Positions 9,761 to 18,860 of a stretch of DNA of 64,000 bases are shown piece by piece. Where the stretch lies: positions 1 through 64,000 of the forward strand of contig CAJTMX010000027.1 of the NCBI GenBank assembly GCA_910577235.1, written 5' to 3'. The notes under the pieces are model-generated. The model saw nothing but the letters and a program-made list of their open reading frames with translations. It had not been told where the DNA came from and did no database searches. The stretch comes from an uncultured Acetatifactor sp. Lineage in GTDB: Bacteria; Bacillota; Clostridia; Lachnospirales; Lachnospiraceae. Each line of letters opens with the position of its first letter. Position 1 is the stretch's first letter. The translations under genes were made by a program, and so were the position numbers.

Positions 9761-10945
9761 ATGGAAAAAGAGATACGGGAACAGATGCGGGAGCATTTGG
9801 AAAATAAGCTGCTGCCTTTTTGGAAAAGGCTCAGGGATGAGGAGTATGGCGGCTACTATGGCTTTATGGACGCGGAGGGAAATGTGGACCGTCAGGCGGT
9901 TAAGGGCTGTATCCTGAACAGCCGGATACTGTGGTTTTTCTCCAATGCCTGGATGACGCTGCAGGACCAAAGCCTTAAGGAGTACGCGGACCATGCCTAC
10001 ATGTTTTTACGGGACCGCTGCATGGACAGGGAGCGGGGCGGCATCTATTGGTCCGTGACTTATGACGGGAAACCCGGGGACACCACCAAACATACCTACA
10101 ATCAGGCCTTTGCCGTGTACGCCCTGTCCAGCTATTACGCGGCATCCGGCAGCAGGGAGGCCCTGGAATTGGCCCGTGAGCTGCGGCAGGTGATCGAGAC
10201 AAAATGTTTTGACCGTCACGGGTACAAGGAGGCGCTGGACATTGATTTCAAGCCTGCGGACAACGATAAGCTGTCGGAAAACGGCGTTATGGCGGACCGT
10301 ACCATGAATACGCTGCTGCATGTGTTTGAGGCATATACGGAACTGCTGCGGGTGTCCGGCGACGGGACCGCCGCCGTGAAACTGCGGTGGATGCTGGATT
10401 TGATCGCGGATAAGATCTATAATCCGGCGCTGCATCGGCAGGAGGTGTTTTTTGACAACGATATGAACAGCCTCATTGATCTACATTCCTACGGCCACGA
10501 TATCGAGACGGCATGGCTGGTGGACCGGGGGGTGTCGGTGCTGGGCGACAGGGCTTACGCGGAGAAAATGGCTCCCATCACGGCGGATCTGGAGCAGAAT
10601 GTGTACGAGACGGCTTATCGCGGCCATTCCCTGAAAAATGAGTGCGAGCGGGGTGTGGACGATGAGTGGCGCATCTGGTGGGTGCAGGCCGAGAGCGTGG
10701 TGGGATTCTACAATGCCTGGCAGAAGGCCCCGGAGAAGATATATTTTAAGGAGGCGGCTCTGGATATATGGGAGTTTATCAAAAAATATATGACAGATTC
10801 CAGAGAGTGGAGCGAGTGGTACTGGCGCACCGATGAAAACGGCAGGCCGGATACGGACAAACCCATTGTGGAGCCGTGGAAATGTCCTTATCATAACGGG
10901 CGCATGTGTATGGAGATGATGAGGCGTACGGCTGCGGATAGTTAG
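9761..10945 (+). CDS. Cellobiose/mannobiose 2-epimerase (AGE superfamily)
   Basis: Predicted to convert beta-1,4-mannobiose to mannosyl-glucose, the substrate of the phosphorylase encoded next. The 394 residues form an (alpha/alpha)6-barrel type protein with the conserved blocks SYGHDIETAWL, WWVQAESVVGF and CPYHNGRMCME, whose histidines are catalytic in this family. ATG 9761 follows GGGGAAGGAAAGAG and is preferred to the ATG at 9734 inside the regulator gene. The N-acylglucosamine epimerase branch is less likely given the neighbours. Confidence 0.88.
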   Translation: MEKEIREQMREHLENKLLPFWKRLRDEEYGGYYGFMDAEGNVDRQAVKGCILNSRILWFFSNAWMTLQDQSLKEYADHAYMFLRDRCMDRERGGIYWSVTYDGKPGDTTKHTYNQAFAVYALSSYYAASGSREALELARELRQVIETKCFDRHGYKEALDIDFKPADNDKLSENGVMADRTMNTLLHVFEAYTELLRVSGDGTAAVKLRWMLDLIADKIYNPALHRQEVFFDNDMNSLIDLHSYGHDIETAWLVDRGVSVLGDRAYAEKMAPITADLEQNVYETAYRGHSLKNECERGVDDEWRIWWVQAESVVGFYNAWQKAPEKIYFKEAALDIWEFIKKYMTDSREWSEWYWRTDENGRPDTDKPIVEPWKCPYHNGRMCMEMMRRTAADS

Positions 10946-11010
10946 AAAAAGGGCGGAGTTAGATATCCAAAAAACAGATATTATTGTGGAAAGAAAGAGG
11001 TAGACAGGCG

Positions 11011-12180
11011 ATGGTACATGAAAAATATTACGATCTGGCGGCGGAGCAGGAGAAACTGTTGACCAGAAAAAATGTGGCGGACACCGGCTTTTACAACGGT
11101 CTGTTCGAGCGGTATAAATACCCGGTGCTGACCAGGGAACATGCGCCCCTGCATTGGCGCTATGACTTAAACATGGAGACCAATCCATTTTTTATGGAAC
11201 GGCTGGGCATCAATGCGGTGATGAATTCCGGCGCGATTTACTTAAACGGCAAATACTGTCTGGTAGCCAGAGTGGAGGGCAGCGACAGGAAATCTTTCTT
11301 TGCCGTGGCGGAGAGCGACAACGGTATCGACAACTTCCGGTTCTGGGACTATCCCGTTGTGCTGCCGGACACCTGCCCGGAGGAGACCAATGTGTATGAC
11401 ATGCGGCTCACCCGGCATGAGGACGGCTGGATCTACGGCGTGTTCTGCTCGGAGAGCAAGGACACCTCCGTGGGCGATCTGTCCGCGGCGGTGGCCGCCG
11501 CGGGTATCGTGCGCACTAAGGACTTGAAACAGTGGGAGCGTCTGCCGAATTTGAAAACTCTGCGTTCGCCCCAGCAGCGGAATGTGGTGCTGCACCCCGA
11601 GTTTGTGGACGGCAAGTACGCCTTTTATACCAGACCCATGGATGACTTTATCGACACCGGTTCAGGCGGCGGCATCGGATTCGGATTGTGCGAAGATATC
11701 ACCCATGCGGTGATCGATGAAGAGATCATCACCAGCACCAGAAAGTACCACACCATCACCGAGGTGAAAAACGGCGCGGGAGCCGTGCCCATCAAGACGG
11801 ACCGCGGCTGGATACATATAGCCCACGGGGTGCGGAACACGGCGGCGGGGCTGCGCTATGTGATCTATGCTTTTGCCACCGATTTGGAGGACCCCTCAAA
11901 AGTGATCGCCGAGCCTTCCGGCCTGCTGATCGGCCCCAGAGGAGAGGAGCGTGTGGGCGATGTGTCCAATGTGGTGTTTACCAACGGTGCCATCGTCAGG
12001 GAGAACGGCGACGTGTACATCTACTATGCCTCCAGCGATACCCGGATGCATGTGGCTACCACCACTATAGACAAGCTGAAGGATTATGTGTTTAATACGC
12101 CTCAGGACCCTCTGCGCAGCGTGGAGTGTGTGGCGCAGAGATGTGACTTGATCAGGAGCAATCTGGAACTTTTGAAATAA
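11011..12180 (+). CDS. GH130 4-O-beta-mannosyl-glucose phosphorylase
   Basis: Cytoplasmic GH130 enzyme (389 residues, as in characterised subfamily 1 members) that should phosphorolyse Man-beta-1,4-Glc to mannose-1-phosphate and glucose. Motifs seen include HWRYDLNMETNPFF, a VYDMRLTRHEDGWIYG block carrying the probable proton-donor Asp, the phosphate-contacting HPEFVDGKYAFYTRP block, and HGVRNTAAGLRY. ATG 11011 is used because AAAGAGG lies 10 bases upstream; an earlier TTG is less likely. It directly follows the epimerase gene, completing a mannobiose route. Confidence 0.92.
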   Translation: MVHEKYYDLAAEQEKLLTRKNVADTGFYNGLFERYKYPVLTREHAPLHWRYDLNMETNPFFMERLGINAVMNSGAIYLNGKYCLVARVEGSDRKSFFAVAESDNGIDNFRFWDYPVVLPDTCPEETNVYDMRLTRHEDGWIYGVFCSESKDTSVGDLSAAVAAAGIVRTKDLKQWERLPNLKTLRSPQQRNVVLHPEFVDGKYAFYTRPMDDFIDTGSGGGIGFGLCEDITHAVIDEEIITSTRKYHTITEVKNGAGAVPIKTDRGWIHIAHGVRNTAAGLRYVIYAFATDLEDPSKVIAEPSGLLIGPRGEERVGDVSNVVFTNGAIVRENGDVYIYYASSDTRMHVATTTIDKLKDYVFNTPQDPLRSVECVAQRCDLIRSNLELLK

Positions 12181-12277
12181 ATGCGCACAGTAACTGCGTG
12201 AGCATGGAAGAGTACTCTCAAAGGACTTGTTGACAATGGTTCCGCGGGGGATTTCCGCGGAGCGCGAGGGAACCAAT

Positions 12278-13369
12278 ATGGATAATCAATATTTATTACA
12301 GTACGCCCTGCCGGGAGAGAAAACGGTCTCCTGGCAGGAGCAGGCTTTGCAATACTGCGGCAGGATCGACAGGGAGAGGGAGGACGGAGCGCTGATGGTC
12401 TATCCAGCCAGTTTTGTGCGCATCCGTTTTACAGGCAGTCATATCAGGGCAGTATTTACCAATATCCGCTCATACTGGACCAGCTGCATGGGCTGGATAT
12501 TGGACGGGAAACAGTGCCGGGGGAACTTGGAGGATCAGGGCGATACGATCCTGACCCTGGGGGAGAATCTGGGAGAAGGCGTACATGAGTTGTGCCTTTT
12601 TAAACGAATGGACTCCTGCCATATGGCTTTGTTCCGCGGCTTTTTACTGGCACAGGGCGGACAGCTGCTGGACCCTGAGCCTCTGCCGGAGCGCAGGATC
12701 GAGGTGTTCGGGGACTCCGTGTCTGCCGGGGAGGTGTCAGAGGCGGTGGACTACTGCGGGCAGCCCGACCCGGAACACAACGGGGAGTACTCCAACAGCT
12801 ATTATTCATACGCATGGATAACTGCCAGAAAGCTGGGGGCCCAGCTCCATGATATAGCCCAGGGAGGGATAGCGCTACAGGACCGTCAGGGGTATTTCAA
12901 TGAGCCGGACGCCAGAGGAATGATGTGGCTGTATGACAAGATGCAGTACCATCCCAACCTGTGCCAGCCTAAAACATGGGATTTTGCCGGATACAGGCCA
13001 CAGCTGGTGATTTTGGCCATCGGACAGAACGACAACCACCCCCGGGACTATATGGCACAGGACTACAACGGGGAGCAGGCTCTGGGATGGCGTGCGGCCT
13101 ACAGCGGTTTTCTGGATACGCTGCGGGGGATATACCCGGAGGCGCATATTATCTGCAAGACCACGATCCTGGAGCATGACAGGAGCTGGGACCGGGCCAT
13201 AGAGCAGGTGGTGGAGGAGAAAGGGGATACGCATATCCACTATTTCAAGTACAGCAATAACAGCGTGGGCACCAAGGGGCATATCCGCAGGCCGGAGGCG
13301 GAAAAGATGGCGGAGGAGCTCAGCGCGTATATCGAGGGGCTGAATGCCGTTCATGGATTCTGGGAGTAG
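12278..13369 (+). CDS. CE2-like SGNH acetylesterase
   Basis: Probable intracellular deacetylase for acetylated manno-oligosaccharides. The 363 residues have an N-terminal beta-rich domain (about 1-135), then an SGNH hydrolase domain with the nucleophile block VFGDSVSAGE, a GQNDNHP block and the histidine block KGHIRRPEAEKMA, the arrangement of carbohydrate esterase family 2. No signal peptide is seen. The start follows GCGCGAGGG; the region before it contains an inverted repeat CCGCGG (12243-12248 and 12255-12260). It is followed within 13 bases by a second esterase of a different family. Confidence 0.8.
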   Translation: MDNQYLLQYALPGEKTVSWQEQALQYCGRIDREREDGALMVYPASFVRIRFTGSHIRAVFTNIRSYWTSCMGWILDGKQCRGNLEDQGDTILTLGENLGEGVHELCLFKRMDSCHMALFRGFLLAQGGQLLDPEPLPERRIEVFGDSVSAGEVSEAVDYCGQPDPEHNGEYSNSYYSYAWITARKLGAQLHDIAQGGIALQDRQGYFNEPDARGMMWLYDKMQYHPNLCQPKTWDFAGYRPQLVILAIGQNDNHPRDYMAQDYNGEQALGWRAAYSGFLDTLRGIYPEAHIICKTTILEHDRSWDRAIEQVVEEKGDTHIHYFKYSNNSVGTKGHIRRPEAEKMAEELSAYIEGLNAVHGFWE

Positions 13370-13382
13370 AGGAGAAAAAAGT

Positions 13383-14495
13383 ATGTCGGATAAATATTTG
13401 GACAGCATTGTTGTAAACAGGGGTAATCAGAGCAGACTGAAAAATGTGATGCGCCGTGCGGAGCGGGGAGAAAAGGTGAACGTAGGTTATCTGGGCGGCT
13501 CCATAACCATGGGCTGCGACGCTACGGCGCCTGAGAAATGTTACGCCTACTTAAGCTGCCAGTGGTGGCGGGAAAAGTTTCCCCGGGCGGAAGTGGGATA
13601 TTGCAACGCGGGCATCGGGGCCACCACCTCTCAGTTTGGCGTGGCCAGGGCGGATGCGGATCTGCTTTATACAAAGCCGGATCTGGTGTTTATCGAGTTC
13701 AGCGTCAACGATGAGAACACGGAGCATTTTAAGGAGACTTATGAGGGTTTGGCGCGTCATATATACACCTCCCAGTCCCGGCCTGCGGTGGTGCTGCTCC
13801 ACAATTCCTTTTTCAGCACAGGCGAAGGCTCAGGGGAGATACATATTGCCGTGGGCAAATATTACGATCTGCCCTGTGTCAGTATAAAAAACAATGTCCA
13901 TGGGAGGATAGCGGCCGGAGAGCTGGCGGCGGAGACTATTACAGCCGATGATCTGCACCCCAATGACGCGGGACATATCATGCTGGCGGACACAATACGA
14001 TATTTTCTGGACGGTGTCTATGCACGGATGGAGGAGCCGGAGGAGGAATCCGTATTTCCGGCCCGGCCGTTGACCCCCAACCGCTATGAACATTCCCGGC
14101 GCATCCGCAATCAGGAGATGGAGGCGGATACCTGCCGTGGGTTCAGCGAAGACCACAGTCCCCAGAAACATATGACCGATATCTTCAAATGCGGTTGGGA
14201 AACATGGGAACAGGGAGCGTATATGGAATTCACGATGACGGGCAGCACGCTGGCAGTGCAGTATCGCCGCACCGTCAACAAGCCAGCTCCCGCGGCCAGA
14301 GTCATCGTGGACGGCGATGAGGCGGGAGCCGTGCTGCTGGACGGTGAGTTTGACGAGACATGGGGGGACCTGCTGGCGCTGACAACGATCTTTGAGAAGG
14401 AGAAGCCGGGGGAGCATCATGTGCGGATAGAGGTGTGCAGGACTCATGAAAAGGATGCGTCAGGGTTCTATCTGGTGTCGGTGATCACGGCGTAG
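13383..14495 (+). CDS. CE17-like SGNH acetylesterase with C-terminal beta domain
   Basis: Second predicted deacetylase, 370 residues. The SGNH domain comes first (VGYLGGSITMGCDA block I, GYCNAGIGATTS, FIEFSVNDEN and DDLHPNDAGH with the catalytic Asp/His). A C-terminal domain of about 150 residues follows, resembling the CBM35-like part of mannan esterases assigned to CE17. ATG 13383 with AGAGGAG before it is the sensible start; the longer reading overlaps the CE2 gene. Two esterases side by side suggest different acetyl positions on mannose are removed. No signal peptide, so it acts after import. Confidence 0.78.
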   Translation: MSDKYLDSIVVNRGNQSRLKNVMRRAERGEKVNVGYLGGSITMGCDATAPEKCYAYLSCQWWREKFPRAEVGYCNAGIGATTSQFGVARADADLLYTKPDLVFIEFSVNDENTEHFKETYEGLARHIYTSQSRPAVVLLHNSFFSTGEGSGEIHIAVGKYYDLPCVSIKNNVHGRIAAGELAAETITADDLHPNDAGHIMLADTIRYFLDGVYARMEEPEEESVFPARPLTPNRYEHSRRIRNQEMEADTCRGFSEDHSPQKHMTDIFKCGWETWEQGAYMEFTMTGSTLAVQYRRTVNKPAPAARVIVDGDEAGAVLLDGEFDETWGDLLALTTIFEKEKPGEHHVRIEVCRTHEKDASGFYLVSVITA

Positions 14496-14786
14496 TCCGG
14501 CGTGACGGAGCTTTCTGACGGTTTATTACATCGGTGAGACATGCTTGAGTGTTCTGTTCAAACTATTTTGTGGCGCAATGTCGCTCCCGGGATTATAACC
14601 GCTATTTTATGGGACATGATCGCATTGGAGATATGGAGTTTGAGACATTGGATATCACCGGCAAAGAATCGGGAGAGATAGCCGGCTATGTAATAAATTG
14701 GCTGCGGCTACACTGCCGGGATTAATTGGACCATATATACAAGGCTAATTGGAACACATATATATAGAAAAGTGAGGTAAGCATAT
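14496..14786 (+). other. Intergenic region before the GH1 gene, with a doubtful short ORF
   Basis: A 291-base gap. It contains an open frame from GTG 14549 to TAA 14725 (58 codons, ending WLRLHCRD). It has no ribosome site and looks like the tail of a decayed gene rather than an active one. Closer to the GH1 start, an imperfect direct repeat beginning TAATTGGA occurs at 14723 and 14746, 23 bases apart, and could be regulator sites. No clear terminator was seen. Confidence 0.3.
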
Positions 14787-17129
14787 ATGTTTGGTAAGGA
14801 TTTTGCTTGGGGCGTTGCGGACAGCGCCTACCAGATCGAGGGTCGAGATCCCCAGGACGGCTGCGGAAAGAACGTGTGGGATGTTTTCTGCGAGGAGGGC
14901 AGAGTGTATGGAGGGCAGAATGCCCAGGTAGCCTGCGATCATATACATCGGTATAAAGAGGATTTTGCACTGATGAGAATGATGGGAGTAAAAAATTACC
15001 GTTTTTCTCTGAACTGGGCCAGGATACTGCCGGAGGGAACCGGCCGGGTGAATCAAGCCGGTATCGATTATTATAAGGATATGATCAGGGAGATGCGCGC
15101 CAACGGCATTGAACCCTATCTGACGCTGTTTCACTGGGAATATCCCCAGGCGCTACAGGATAAGGGGGGCTGGCTTAACTCGGAGAGCGTGGTGTGGTTC
15201 GGAGAATACGCCAGGGTGGTGGCGGAGAATTTTTCTCAGGACTGCCGGTATTTTTTCACCTTAAATGAGCCACAGTGCTTTGTGGGGCTGGGACATCTGC
15301 GGGGCGAGCACGCGCCGGGATTAAAGCTCTCCTACAAGGAGACTTTTCAGATCGCTCACAATGTGCTGAAAGCTCACGGACAGGCGGTGATCAACTTAAG
15401 GAAATATGCCAAGGTGCCTGTAAAAGTGGGTTTTGCGCCAACCTGCGGCGTGGCGGTCCCCGACACTGAAAGTCCAGAGGATGTGGCGGCTGCCAGAGAG
15501 ACTTATTTTGGCCTGACCAATCCCATGGACAATTGGACATGGAACGTGGCGTGGTACAGCGATCCCGTGTTTCTGGGACATTACCCGGAGGAGGGACTTA
15601 AGCGATTCGCCGAATATCTGCCGGAGATCACGGAGGAGGATATGCAGCTGATCTCTCAGCCGCTTGATTTTATGGGACAGAATGTGTACAACGGCTACAC
15701 GGTGCGGCGGGCGGCAGACGGCGGCGTGGAGTATGTGGACCGCTACCCGGGCTTTCCCAAGACGGCGATCCAATGGCCCGTGACGCCGGAGTGCATCTAC
15801 TGGAGCTGCAAGTTTTTGCATGAGCGCTATCATATGCCCATATATATCACGGAGAACGGCATCTCCTGTCATGACACCGTATCTCTGGACGGCAGGGTAC
15901 ATGACCCCAACCGCATTGATTTTCTGGAAAAATACCTGTATCAGGTGCAGCGGGCCATAGATGAGGGTGTGGAGATCAAGGGATATTTTCTGTGGACCTT
16001 TTTGGACAATTTTGAGTGGGCTAACGGTTATCACGAGCGTTTCGGTCTGGTGTATGTGGACTATCGCAGCCAGCAGCGCATTGTAAAGGACAGCGCGTAT
16101 TGGTATAAGAATATTATGGAGACCAATGGGGCGGCGCTGGCCATGAACAGGTCCGGCGGCGAGATCCTGTATCTGGAGCCGGTGCTCAAGGAGTGCGTCT
16201 GGGGGGGACAGCGTCTGGTGACACAGTTCCCTTACCGTGGGGACGGAGACGCCATAGGGGAGTGTTGGGCCATCAGCGCTCACCCCCATGGAGACTGCCG
16301 GGTGAGCCAGGGTAAATACGCGGGGAAGACTTTGTCCGGGCTGTACCGGGAACACAGGGAGATGTTCGGAAACCTCTCCTATGAGGAGTTCCCTCTGCTG
16401 GTCAAGATCATCGATGCCAAGAGCGATCTGAGTATTCAGGTACATCCCGGCGACGCTTATGCCAGAGAAAAGGAAAAGGTTCCTTTCGGCAAGACCGAGT
16501 GCTGGTATATCATGGACTGCGACGAGGGAGCGGAGCTGGTGGTGGGCCATCATGCCCGGACACGTGAAGAGCTACGGCAGATGGTGGAAGAGAATCGGTA
16601 TGAGGAGCTGATCCGCCGGGTGCCTGTGCAGAAGGGGGATATGATCCAGATCGATCCCGGCACGGTACACGCCATCACAGGTGGCTTTCTGATCCTGGAA
16701 ACCCAGCAAAACAGTGATATCACTTACAGAGTGTACGATTACAACCGCCTGGTGGACGGAAAACCCCGCCAGCTGCATGTATCCCAGAGCATTGACGTGA
16801 TCAATGTGCCGGACGAGTCGTATCAATGTGCCATCAAAAAGGCGGCTCCCCAGGAGCCCAACGCCTGGAGCCTGCTGACACAGAGCGACTATTATAAAGT
16901 GTGGAAATTGGTGGTGAAGGATAATTTTACCTTTGAACAGGAGCATCCTTTCCTGATCGTCAGCGTACTGGAGGGAAGAGGCATCATCGAAGGCCACAGT
17001 GTGGGCAAGGGCGCTCATCTGCTGATCCCCGCGGGTTATGGCCGGGTGGAAATGCTGGGTGATATGGAGATCATCGCCTCCACCGCAGTGGAGGACTCCG
17101 CAGCGGCGGAGAGAAAGGCGGCGCTATGA
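14787..17129 (+). CDS. GH1 beta-glucosidase fused to type I mannose-6-phosphate isomerase
   Basis: A 780-residue two-domain enzyme. Residues 1 to about 445 are a full GH1 barrel with acid/base Glu161 (TLNEP) and nucleophile Glu356 (YITENG). From about residue 457 (ILYLEPVLKECVWGG) to the end it is a type I phosphomannose isomerase with SIQVHPGDAYA, FGKTECWYIM, the GTVHAITGGFLILETQQNSD block and RVYDYNR. No stop or frameshift interrupts the join. The GH1 part should cleave beta-linked gluco/manno-oligosaccharides and the isomerase should convert mannose-6-phosphate to fructose-6-phosphate, linking sugar release to glycolysis. A GTGAGG ribosome site precedes the ATG. The stop overlaps the next gene. 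Confidence 0.9.
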   Translation: MFGKDFAWGVADSAYQIEGRDPQDGCGKNVWDVFCEEGRVYGGQNAQVACDHIHRYKEDFALMRMMGVKNYRFSLNWARILPEGTGRVNQAGIDYYKDMIREMRANGIEPYLTLFHWEYPQALQDKGGWLNSESVVWFGEYARVVAENFSQDCRYFFTLNEPQCFVGLGHLRGEHAPGLKLSYKETFQIAHNVLKAHGQAVINLRKYAKVPVKVGFAPTCGVAVPDTESPEDVAAARETYFGLTNPMDNWTWNVAWYSDPVFLGHYPEEGLKRFAEYLPEITEEDMQLISQPLDFMGQNVYNGYTVRRAADGGVEYVDRYPGFPKTAIQWPVTPECIYWSCKFLHERYHMPIYITENGISCHDTVSLDGRVHDPNRIDFLEKYLYQVQRAIDEGVEIKGYFLWTFLDNFEWANGYHERFGLVYVDYRSQQRIVKDSAYWYKNIMETNGAALAMNRSGGEILYLEPVLKECVWGGQRLVTQFPYRGDGDAIGECWAISAHPHGDCRVSQGKYAGKTLSGLYREHREMFGNLSYEEFPLLVKIIDAKSDLSIQVHPGDAYAREKEKVPFGKTECWYIMDCDEGAELVVGHHARTREELRQMVEENRYEELIRRVPVQKGDMIQIDPGTVHAITGGFLILETQQNSDITYRVYDYNRLVDGKPRQLHVSQSIDVINVPDESYQCAIKKAAPQEPNAWSLLTQSDYYKVWKLVVKDNFTFEQEHPFLIVSVLEGRGIIEGHSVGKGAHLLIPAGYGRVEMLGDMEIIASTAVEDSAAAERKAAL

Positions 17130-17299
17130 TACCGAAGGACCCGGTCATGCTGTTGAGTTTCGTAAATTTGAAACTCAGGGACTATTATTCCGATCTGGAA
17201 ACCATGTGTGAAGATCTGGACGCGTCACAGGAGGAGATCACGGAAAAGCTTGCGGGAATCGACTATCATTATGACCGGGAGAAAAACCAGTTTATTTGA
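17126..17299 (+). CDS. DUF4250 small protein
   Basis: 57-residue protein starting MIPKDPVMLLSFVNLKLRDY, which matches DUF4250 over its full length. Function is unknown. The start overlaps the stop of the fused GH1 gene (ATGA), so it is co-translated as the last gene of the mannan set. A terminator follows 28 bases after the stop. Confidence 0.85.
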   Translation: MIPKDPVMLLSFVNLKLRDYYSDLETMCEDLDASQEEITEKLAGIDYHYDREKNQFI

Positions 17300-17327
17300 T
17301 TTTGGTTAATACGGCGGGAACTGTATG

Positions 17328-17378
17328 AAAAAGCAAACGCCCCTTTGAGCAGGCAGCTCTTAGGCGTGTTTGCTTTTT
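17328..17378 (+). terminator. Terminator of the mannan operon
   Basis: Long stem AAAAAGCAAACGCC (17328-17341) pairing with GGCGTGTTTGCTTTTT (17363-17378) apart from a single unpaired base, loop about 21 bases, T-rich 3' side. The A-rich 5' side could let it work in both directions. Confidence 0.8.
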
Positions 17379-17537
17379 GGGTTTTGAGGAGTATAATAAG
17401 TTTACATGATCCGCATTTAACTTTTTTGAATATGGAGTGCGCAGAAACGCACGGGATCGCAGTATAATACAAGTGAGCATTGTGAGGAGGCAGGCGCGGG
17501 ACCATGGCCGCGGCTACGGCGAGAGGGGAGAAGTCAC

Positions 17538-18731
17538 ATGAGCTATCAGGGAAACAGATGTCAGATATGTACAGGCTGCGGGAAGTGTGCCCCGGCGGGC
17601 GCTCTGGAAGAAAGAATGAGGGTGATCACTTCCTCTTTTTGCCTGCCCGAAAAAGAGAATGTGGTAAGAGAGGGAAGAGAACTGGCCGTCGCGGATCTGG
17701 GGACTACGACCATAGCTGTGGAGTGGTATGACGGGAGCGGAGAAAAGCGGGGAGAATACGTTTGCTCAAACCCACAGCGGGTCTTTGGAGCGGATGTGAT
17801 ATCCCGTATCCAGGCGGCGGAAAATCCCATGTCCCGGCAACAGATGCGGCAGTCGGTCAGGAGGGTGCTGGCAGAGGGGATAGAGGGTTTCCGGCAGCAG
17901 GGGGGGAATCCGGAGCAGTTGATCGTGGCGGGCAATACCACCATGCAGTACCTGTTGTCGGGACATGATCCGGTTTCCCTGGGGACGGCACCTTTTGCTG
18001 CGGAGTATTTATCCTCGGAAAAGTTGGAGATAGGCGGTCTGGAGACTGTGACGATGCCCGGTCTGTCGGCCTTCGTCGGGGGAGATATCACGGCGGGTAT
18101 TCTGGCCTGCGGTATGGATAGGGGAAAGGAGATTACTCTGCTGGTGGATCTGGGGACTAACGGAGAAATGGTCCTGGGAAACAGAGAGAAGATGCTCTGC
18201 TGCGGCACTGCCGCGGGGCCTGCTTTTGAGGGGGGCGGAGATATATGGGGGGCGGATATGATAGCCCTGACGGCCCGCTTGATGGAGCTGGGCCTGGTGG
18301 ATGATACGGGCCTTTTGGCGGAGCCTTATTTTGAGCAGGGTATTTCCATCGGAGGGTTGAGGATCACCCAGGAGCGTATTCGGCAGATGCAGACAGCCAA
18401 GGCCGCTATCTGCGGAGGGATAAACGCACTGATCGCCGCCTACGGTTTGCAGGACCCCGGGCAGGTGGAGAGAGTGTATCTGGCCGGCGGATTCGGGTAT
18501 TTTCTGGATGTGGGGGCCGCCGTGTCGCTGGGACTCATCCCCCGGAAACTGGAAGGGCGGGTGAAGGCGGTGGGCAACACGGCTTTGGCGGGAGCCTGGC
18601 TGTTCGGCAGTTCTTTTCAGGTACAGGAACGCGCGGAGAGGCTTTGCCAGATATCCCAGATACTGAATTTGGCGGAATGCCGGTATTTTGAGTCCGATTT
18701 TGTGGACGCTATGTATCTGCGGCGGATATGA
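17538..18731 (+). CDS. ASKHA ATPase, RACo/RamA-like (DUF4445) with N-terminal cysteine cluster
   Basis: 397-residue protein of the family that reductively activates corrinoid proteins. The N-terminus has CQICTGCGKC, four Cys spaced CxxCxxCxxC, suggesting an iron-sulfur site shorter than the 2Fe-2S domain of classical RACo. The ATPase core shows VADLGTTTIAVEW, VAGNTTMQYLLSGHDP, FVGGDITAG, LVDLGTNGEMVLG and VYLAGGFGYFLDVG, typical of the DUF4445 fold. ATG 17538 follows GAGAGGGGAG. No corrinoid protein or methyltransferase lies nearby, so the target is unknown. Confidence 0.8.
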   Translation: MSYQGNRCQICTGCGKCAPAGALEERMRVITSSFCLPEKENVVREGRELAVADLGTTTIAVEWYDGSGEKRGEYVCSNPQRVFGADVISRIQAAENPMSRQQMRQSVRRVLAEGIEGFRQQGGNPEQLIVAGNTTMQYLLSGHDPVSLGTAPFAAEYLSSEKLEIGGLETVTMPGLSAFVGGDITAGILACGMDRGKEITLLVDLGTNGEMVLGNREKMLCCGTAAGPAFEGGGDIWGADMIALTARLMELGLVDDTGLLAEPYFEQGISIGGLRITQERIRQMQTAKAAICGGINALIAAYGLQDPGQVERVYLAGGFGYFLDVGAAVSLGLIPRKLEGRVKAVGNTALAGAWLFGSSFQVQERAERLCQISQILNLAECRYFESDFVDAMYLRRI

Positions 18732-18860
18732 TACGGCGCTTTGAATAAAAAAAGTCAAATAAAATAAGTTCCCACTAGGAATTTGAGACAAAGTAATGTA
18801 TAATGAATTGCAGGAGAACGGATTTTCTTTGCATTACTTTCAGATTAGGAGGACATTGAC

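Noticed and set aside
15396..16553. 385-codon minus-strand frame over the GH1-isomerase gene
   Set aside because: Antisense shadow of a recognised two-domain enzyme; composition is that of a shadow frame.
17504..17731. 75-codon frame starting before the ASKHA gene
   Set aside because: Although GAGGAGG lies near its ATG, the product is Arg/Gly-rich without any family feature and overlaps the well-supported gene from 17538.
18776..18804. TATAAT before the chemoreceptor gene considered as a promoter
   Set aside because: The -10 box is perfect but no acceptable -35 box lies 16-18 bases upstream, and a flagellar sigma promoter was not convincing.
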